A program made the position numbers and the translations under genes. A stretch of 64,000 nt of DNA from Diaporthe sp. PMI_573 (Eukaryota > Ascomycota > Sordariomycetes > Diaporthales > Diaporthaceae). Shown one piece after another: positions 58,480-64,000 of this stretch. The notes beneath the pieces were generated by a model. That model was not told where the DNA came from. It did not search any database and was given only the letters and a program-made list of their open reading frames with translations. The stretch's first letter is position 1. Each line of letters starts with the position of its first letter. The DNA lies in NCBI GenBank assembly GCA_021399435.1, contig JAJTUP010000002.1, positions 558,001 through 622,000 on the forward strand, given 5' to 3'.

Positions 58480-60648
58480 TCACAGCTGCAGGCCCTGGTT
58501 CTGGTTGCGGCTGGAGGACGGCCCGCCCCTCAGGTGGGCGGCGGAGCCCTTGAACAGGCTCTGCCAGATGTACGCCTCGCTGAGGAGCAGCTCGATGTCC
58601 TTCTCTGTCCACTCGCGCGTCGGGAGCGACTGCAGGAACATCATGATCTCCTGGAAGTCCATCTTGACGAGCTTGTCGGACCACTTGACCAGGAACGCGG
58701 CGCAGACGTACAGGTGGAACTCGGAGAAGCCGTTCTCCTCGGCCTGCAAGGTGGTGAATACTGTCAGCGACTGATTTGTCTAATGAGAAAAATGAAAGAA
58801 GGGGGGTGGGGGGACTGACCAGGTATGTGTCCCACATCCTGATGGTGTTCTTGACGCTGACCTCCCTCATCAGGAGGCAGTTCATCCACCGGAAGCTGAA
58901 CTGGATGAACTCGACGTGCTCCCTCTCCAGGTGGCGGGCCAGCCCCGCGTCGATCCTGGCCGTGAGGTCCTGCAGCGCCCGGACCTGCCGCTGGATGCCC
59001 GGCTGCGCGACGATGTAGTGGTCCTGGATGCCGTCGAGCAGCTTGGTCAGGCACCAGAAGGAGTCGGCCTCGACCGCGTCCAGCACCGCCTTGGGCAGCT
59101 GGCCCGGGTCCATCCCGCGCTCGATGTCCGGGTCCGTGATGTATACACCCAAAAAGGTCTGCCAGAAGGGTGTGACGAGGTCGTTGATGCCCTGGACGTA
59201 GCCGCTCGCAGGGTGCCGGACCGCCCAGACATAGAGGATCCGCTCCAGCGACCGCTGCGTCGCCTCGTAGCCGTAGAGCTCGATGTGCGGGTTCGTCCGC
59301 GGCACGTCGATGCTGATCTGGTGCCACACGGCCTCGTCCAGGCCCCGCCCGCCTGCTCCACCACCACCACCTCCTCCTCCTCCCGATCCGGACCCCTTCC
59401 CTGCCGTGGCGCCGGTGCTGCCCGTGCCCTGTTCGAACGACTGCCTTACCCCGTCTAGGTACTCCTTGCGCTTCCGTTCCAGGGTCGCTACGCGCCGCTC
59501 ACTGCTCGTCGGCAGGTATGAGAGGAGGAGCTGCCAGGTCATTGCCCTGACCTCCTCCGGCACGCCTGACCATGCTGCCGCCCGCAGGTCTGGGAGCACC
59601 ACGCTGGAGGCCTGGAGGATCTTCTTGAACTTGTTTATCCTGGATATCCTGGAGTTTATAGCGTCGACTTCCCTAGGGGAGGCATTTGGTGGTATTGGGG
59701 GGTGATTAATGAGGTGGAGCGCATTAGCCGGGTCTTTGAGGATCTCCTTGTACTGCGGCCTGAGGATCTTGCCCTCGCTCTTCTTGGCCACCGGGTAGGA
59801 TGGGGTCGGTCTCTCGATTGCGATGTCGGCGCTATTCGAAAAGCGCCTGGAGTGGAAGCCGCCGCTGTAGCTATCTATATCTGGAGGCTGGTTGCCGGCA
59901 TTGACTCTCGTCTGGGCGTCCTGCATTCGTTTTGTCCTCCTCTTCATGTTTGACAGGCTGGGCAGGCCGAAGTCGTCCCCGTCGTCATCGTCATAGTCGT
60001 AAATCTCGCCGGCATCGTCTGCGTTCCAGTCGTCATTTGTGGTTGAGAGGAAGTTCATGTAGGTTTTGAAAGGAGGAGAGCTTGGGCGGTGGGCGTTTCG
60101 TTGTTGCGGGGGTGAGGCTGGCTTGTTGGAGTGTGATGATGTGGGAGGAGTTCGAGGCCGCGTCGATGAGCTGGATAGGTTTCTGGAACAAGAATGACAG
60201 TCAGCAGCTGGGTTAAAATGGGCAGACGAGGCTGATCTAACAGTGAGTCAAGTTTGAGCATATCAGCATGGGAGTATGCTGCCCCAACAACCAGGCTGGA
60301 TTCACGAGTCGTCTTCTTGGGCCCGTTTGCCGGCGTCGAATTGCGCCAGAACGGAGAGGCAGACCTGCTTGCGGATCAGCGCCGAGTTGCCAATGCTTCT
60401 CGAGACCACTTCTTACTCGGATCTGTCTATGGTGGAGCAAGGCCAGGCTGTTAATCTCTGTAATTTCAGGGTGGAATAGGATGTGTGAAAGACATACCGA
60501 CTTGGACCATCTCCTGCTACACGCAGCACACCACCAGTCAGTTTCGGAGCCGAGTCGCAAGCCTGTCGCACCGTGACAGAGGGAGGGAGGGGAAACCTAC
60601 CTGTGGCGGCGGCTTCTTGCCACTCCCAGAGGAGGAAGAGGAGAACAT
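58480..60648 (-). CDS. GYP1: TBC-domain Rab GTPase-activating protein, Gyp1/TBC1D22-like
   Basis: Six-exon model: 60601-60648, 60498-60513, 60417-60426, 60242-60364, 58820-60182, 58480-58743, giving 607 residues in one phase-consistent frame. The last three exons are sure. The first three are inferred from splice signals, and the third is a 10-nt microexon. The N-terminal part is Ser/Pro-rich with an acidic block (YDYDDDDGDDF). The TBC domain has the arginine finger ISIDVPRT (Arg about 361) and the glutamine finger SGYVQG (Gln about 396), so both catalytic residues are present. It continues through HVEFIQFSFRWMNCLLMRE to FLQSLPTREWTEKDIELLL. A glycine run (about nine Gly) precedes the domain core. 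Gyp1 relatives accelerate GTP hydrolysis on Ypt1/Rab1 at the Golgi. It is divergent from the RNA-binding gene. Confidence 0.88.
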
Positions 60649-61384
60649 TTTGGGTGCAGAAGACAAGTGAGCAAGAGGAACAAAAAGCGCTGTGCTACAG
60701 AGTTCAACTCATGGTCGCTGTTGGTTCGTAGTCTAGATCGTGCATCCTTCCAATGTAGCAGACTGCCTCGAGATACCCACACCCACCCGCAGCGCTGCGA
60801 CTGCTCCAACGCCCGCTTGCTCGAGCTCGGTTTCGCCGTTGGTCGATGAGAGCCCACTTGCTGAAGCCGCCCGGCCCCCCTGACGGCCCAACAAGGACTG
60901 GGTCAGCAGGACCCCCGCCATCCACTGCCTGCCAGCCCTGGGGAGCTAGGTCCCTACCTACCTAGGTAGGTACTCCGTAGGCAGGCACCCGCTGCGCCTA
61001 GGCAATTAATCAATTCTCCGGCCACACTCCTCAGGCAGTACCCAAACCAAGCTAGCATTCTGGCATTCCAATCCGCGCACGGGCCAGCTAGGTGTCCTAT
61101 CGATAACCCGCCCTCAACCAAGAGCCCAGCTTTCTCCAGATCGCCCCGACTCAAAACCTCAACCGCAATCAAAGCGAATTTCCTGCTCCCCTTCCCACAA
61201 CCCTGCCGATCACGACACAAACACCCATATCGTGTCGCGTCGCCTCCCTTTTTCGACGACGTTCAAGGCTTCACCTGCTTATTCATTAATATCTTCCCTT
61301 CTTACAACAACAACAACACCGTTGATCTTGACATTCCCTTTCCTTATCTAACTCCCACGTCCGCTACACCGACAGTCGTTCACA
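60649..61384. promoter_or_regulatory. divergent promoter between Rab GAP and Hrp1-like genes
   Basis: Start codons lie 736 bp apart on opposite strands. The interval contains the 18-bp palindrome at 60955-60972 and, near the plus-strand ATG, a leader with an acaacaacaacaacacc run. Confidence 0.6.
60955..60972. promoter_or_regulatory. 18-bp perfect palindrome tacctacctaggtaggta
   Basis: The sequence is identical to its reverse complement and sits between two divergent promoters. The same core occurs at 55514. It may be a site for a symmetric dimeric factor; this is inference. Confidence 0.4.
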
Positions 61385-64000
61385 ATGACGGAACCTGAGA
61401 ACTTCGAGGACGATCTCTTCGACGACCTGTACGCAATCGCCAGATCAAAGCATCTCCCTAACAAGCCATCACTAATCTCCCAGCTAGCTACAACGATGAA
61501 GCGCCTGCAGCGCCGGCAGCCGCCCCAGAGCCCGCCGCTCCCAGCACTGAAACTGCCCCTGCCGCAGTCAAGCCTGAGGGCGACCAAAGCGGTGGTCACT
61601 ATGGAGTCGACCCAGTCTCTGGCGAGGACTCACACATGAACGGCGCCGAGGAATACGAGGAGGATGATGACGATGTCGACTTCAACCTCGGTAACGGCGA
61701 CACACACGCTCCTGACACCCCATCCTACAGCCAAGCGCCAGCGGCGACCACGCACAAGAACCCAAATGCGAAAGAGGACGGGTAAGTCAGGTTTTTCCTT
61801 TGCCCCATCATAATACGCTTTGCGCTTGTATCATGGATTCATCGCCATGTGTGCCATTCTGGCGCCACGGGCACAATGGACAAGTCAGTGTTGGCCTGCT
61901 GCCACAAAGCCAAGACAAGATTGCGGCTGCCCCGAAGTGGAGCCGCCACAAAGGAGACTGGCCGTAAGAAATGGAATCCTAAGAAGGAAGAAAAACATTT
62001 CGTATCAGATGCGCGCCACCCTGGTCAAGTTTGCGGAGGTTGCTACAAACTCGTCAATCGGGAAGCGAGGGGCTCGTCATGGCATGACTCAGCTTGGATT
62101 GGCTGGACGTACAGCGTGGGAATGGCCTGGAGTTGCTTGTCTCAATCGCGACGTTTGCACTCTGGACGCCTCGGTGGCCGGGGTTGGCGCATGGACATCC
62201 AGCAATACGCAGGCATCTCAAGTATTGCACCCTTCAACCTGCAGAACACGTGGTCAATGGTGCAGTGAAGACGTGCAGGCAGCCGAAGCATCGAAGGACA
62301 GGAGTCAAGGCAGGGCCCCGCACTACCTGAGAAACAGCCGAAAAAGCCCCAACCGATGCGATAGATCAGATCACAGGCACCAGTTGCCTTGATCTCTGGG
62401 AGCTTCAAATAGCCCGCAGAGTACTCTGTGAGCAGGGAAGTCGTGGACGTTCCTCCATCTTCTCCCAGGACTTGTAAAGAGATTTGGAAGCGGATAGCGC
62501 TCGAGCCAGTACCTAGCTTGACGATAGCAAGAGAGAGACAGAGAGACAGTCCGAACAAAGATCGCAAGAAGATTTCGACAATCTTTGCTGCTCCTGGCTT
62601 CCAATCATTCTGCGCTGCTCCCCTCTTTTCTCACTTGGGCGTGAGAGCTCTGGGATGTACCCAACCGACCAGCAAGCAAGAAGCACCCAGCCACTGAGCA
62701 GCAACGTCACTTGATCTTCGCTGCACCCACTCGACAACCAGAGAGCAATCATGGCGACGGAAACTCTAGACTCAGCGGTGAAAGGAGAAGACTACTTGTC
62801 GCTCAAGGTTGAGGACGACGATGGCGGCACTTTTGATGATGACTACTCCAGCGACTTCCTTGCAGACCTGGCCACGATTCCGAACCGCGTCAGTCAAGTA
62901 GGAGATGAGGTGTACCAAAGGTGTGGGATGCCCAGAAGGGGTCACGGGAGCCAATGCAGCAAGCCGTACACACACCGCCGAGGCGCCCGGACACTGAGGC
63001 TGATTTGTTTGCTGTGGGAGGAACGGCAAAGAAGCGCTTCTACGTCCGTGGTGGTAGCCCTACATGGGCAGTCAACACTGGACTTTTCATGCGCACACAC
63101 AAGCACTTACACATAGTCTCGCAAGCTCGTGCCTAGAGGATCAAACGTACTGACATGCATGTTTCCTAGGAAAATGTTCATAGGAGGGCTAAACTGGGAG
63201 ACCACAGATGGTGAGCCACTTCTCACTCGGCTAGTGGCTAATATTCGCTGACTGTTATTGCTCTTAAGAATCCCTCAGAGACTACTTCTCCCAATTTGGC
63301 GAGGTCACTGAGTGCACCGTGATGAGAGATGGCGCCAGCGGCCGGTCGCGAGGTTTCGGATTCCTCACCTTCAAGGATCCCAAAACGGTCAACGTTGTTA
63401 TGGTCAAGGAGCACTATTTGGACGGAAAGATTGTGAGCGTTGGCCTGTGTTCCCACTGACGCGAAGTGTCAAGTACTGACGAGCTACAAACCACAAAAGA
63501 TCGATCCTAAACGCGCCATACCTCGAGATGAGCAGGAGAAGACTAGCAAGATCTTCGTCGGCGGTGTAAGCCAAGAGACCACGGACGCCGAGTTCAAGGA
63601 CTACTTCGCCCAGTTCGGGCGCGTCGTCGATGCCACACTCATGATGGACAAGGACACCGGCCGCCCCCGAGGCTTTGGCTTCGTCACCTTCGAGTCCGAG
63701 GCCGGTGTGGACGCTTGTCTCGCCACGGAGTTGGAGATTCACGGCAAGCCGATCGAGGTCAAGAAGGCTCAGCCCCGCGGAAACATGCGAGAGGAAGAGG
63801 AGGCGAAGGGCCGGGGCAACAACCGATTCGGCAACCGCGGCAGAGGCGGAAACAACTTTGACGACAACTCGTCGCAGGGAGCAGTCGCCGCTGGGAACAG
63901 CGGCGGCAACGCGGGCGGCCCCAGCGGCTCCGCGATGGCACAGCAGTGGGCCCGCATGCAGCAGATGTTCCAGATGTGGCAGCAACAGATGGCCATGAGA
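61385..64000 (+). CDS. HRP1: Hrp1/Nab4-type two-RRM RNA-binding protein, 3' end outside window
   Basis: Exons 61385-61428, 61488-61781, 63170-63210, 63269-63432 and 63500 to the edge give 348 visible residues, phases consistent. An acidic N-terminus (ENFEDDLFDDL, EEYEEDDDDVDF) leads to KEDG, then RRM1 with RNP2 KMFIGGLNW and RNP1 GRSRGFGFLTF. A short linker DPKRAIPRDEQEK and RRM2 (RNP2 KIFVGGVS, RNP1 GRPRGFGFVTF) follow, then a Gly/Asn/Arg-rich part and a Met/Gln-rich tail. This is the layout of yeast Hrp1, the CF IB subunit that binds UA-rich polyadenylation elements and shuttles between nucleus and cytoplasm. Exon 2 uses the second of two close acceptors (the first gives an in-frame TAG). 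Intron 2 is unusually long (1388 nt) and holds a possible alternative first exon. Confidence 0.93.
62751..62920 (+). other. candidate alternative first exon in intron 2 of the Hrp1-like gene
   Basis: An ATG in good context (gcaatcATGGCG) opens a 56-codon acidic peptide (METLDS-like start, then DDDGGTFDDDYSSDF) ending in a possible donor AG|GTGTGG at 62921. Its phase (2) matches the acceptor of exon 3, so splicing would join it in frame to RRM1 as VYQR-KMFIGG. The 120 bp upstream are C/T-rich with a leader-like end (cgacaaccagagagcaatc). The donor is weak. This is a candidate only; it could also be part of a nested short gene of 121 codons (62751-63116). Confidence 0.35.

Overview
This is nuclear DNA of a filamentous ascomycete (Pezizomycotina), most probably a Sordariomycete. 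Genes are GC-rich and carry short introns, mostly 50-110 nt, with GTANGT-type donors, CTRAY branch sites and YAG acceptors. Spacers are long, and the gene content is typically fungal: an Egh16/GAS-type secreted protein, C2H2 and bZIP regulators, a Dap1-type haem protein and an Hrp1-type RNA-binding protein. I cannot place genus or species from sequence alone.

Left part (1-18.4 kb). A kelch protein runs off the left edge, followed by a secreted Egh16-like protein, a C2H2 zinc-finger protein and a Yap/KapC-like bZIP factor, all on the minus strand. Between 8.9 and 17.6 kb there is no convincing gene. That stretch holds a degenerate dispersed repeat (12.74 kb), whose second copy lies at 43.42 kb, and eroded reading frames, so it looks like a decayed-element zone.

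Middle (24.8-47.8 kb). After 6.4 kb without a clear gene come a divergent pair (mitochondrial Mgr3-like TPR protein and Dap1-like cytochrome b5 fold protein), a small Cys-rich fungal protein, two neighbouring C2H2 factors on the plus strand, an MFS transporter, a SAM methyltransferase, a HAD hydrolase and ribosomal protein uL18 (L5).

Right part (51-64 kb). Housekeeping genes are packed more tightly here: a large LRR protein of the fungal Mhp1 type, a NASP/Sim3 histone chaperone, a Gyp1-like Rab GAP, and an Hrp1/Nab4-type mRNA 3'-end factor that runs off the right edge.

Splice models were built by hand and checked for phase. Notable results are a GC-AG intron, a possible 10-nt microexon, a start-codon-only exon, a possible internal promoter with an alternative first exon in a 1.39-kb intron, and two introns at the same place in two zinc-finger units of one gene. 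I found no tRNA, rRNA, CRISPR array or intact transposon. I see no convincing wholly new system; the TF-transporter-methyltransferase-hydrolase neighbourhood at 32-46 kb is the closest to a functional grouping, and it lacks a backbone enzyme.
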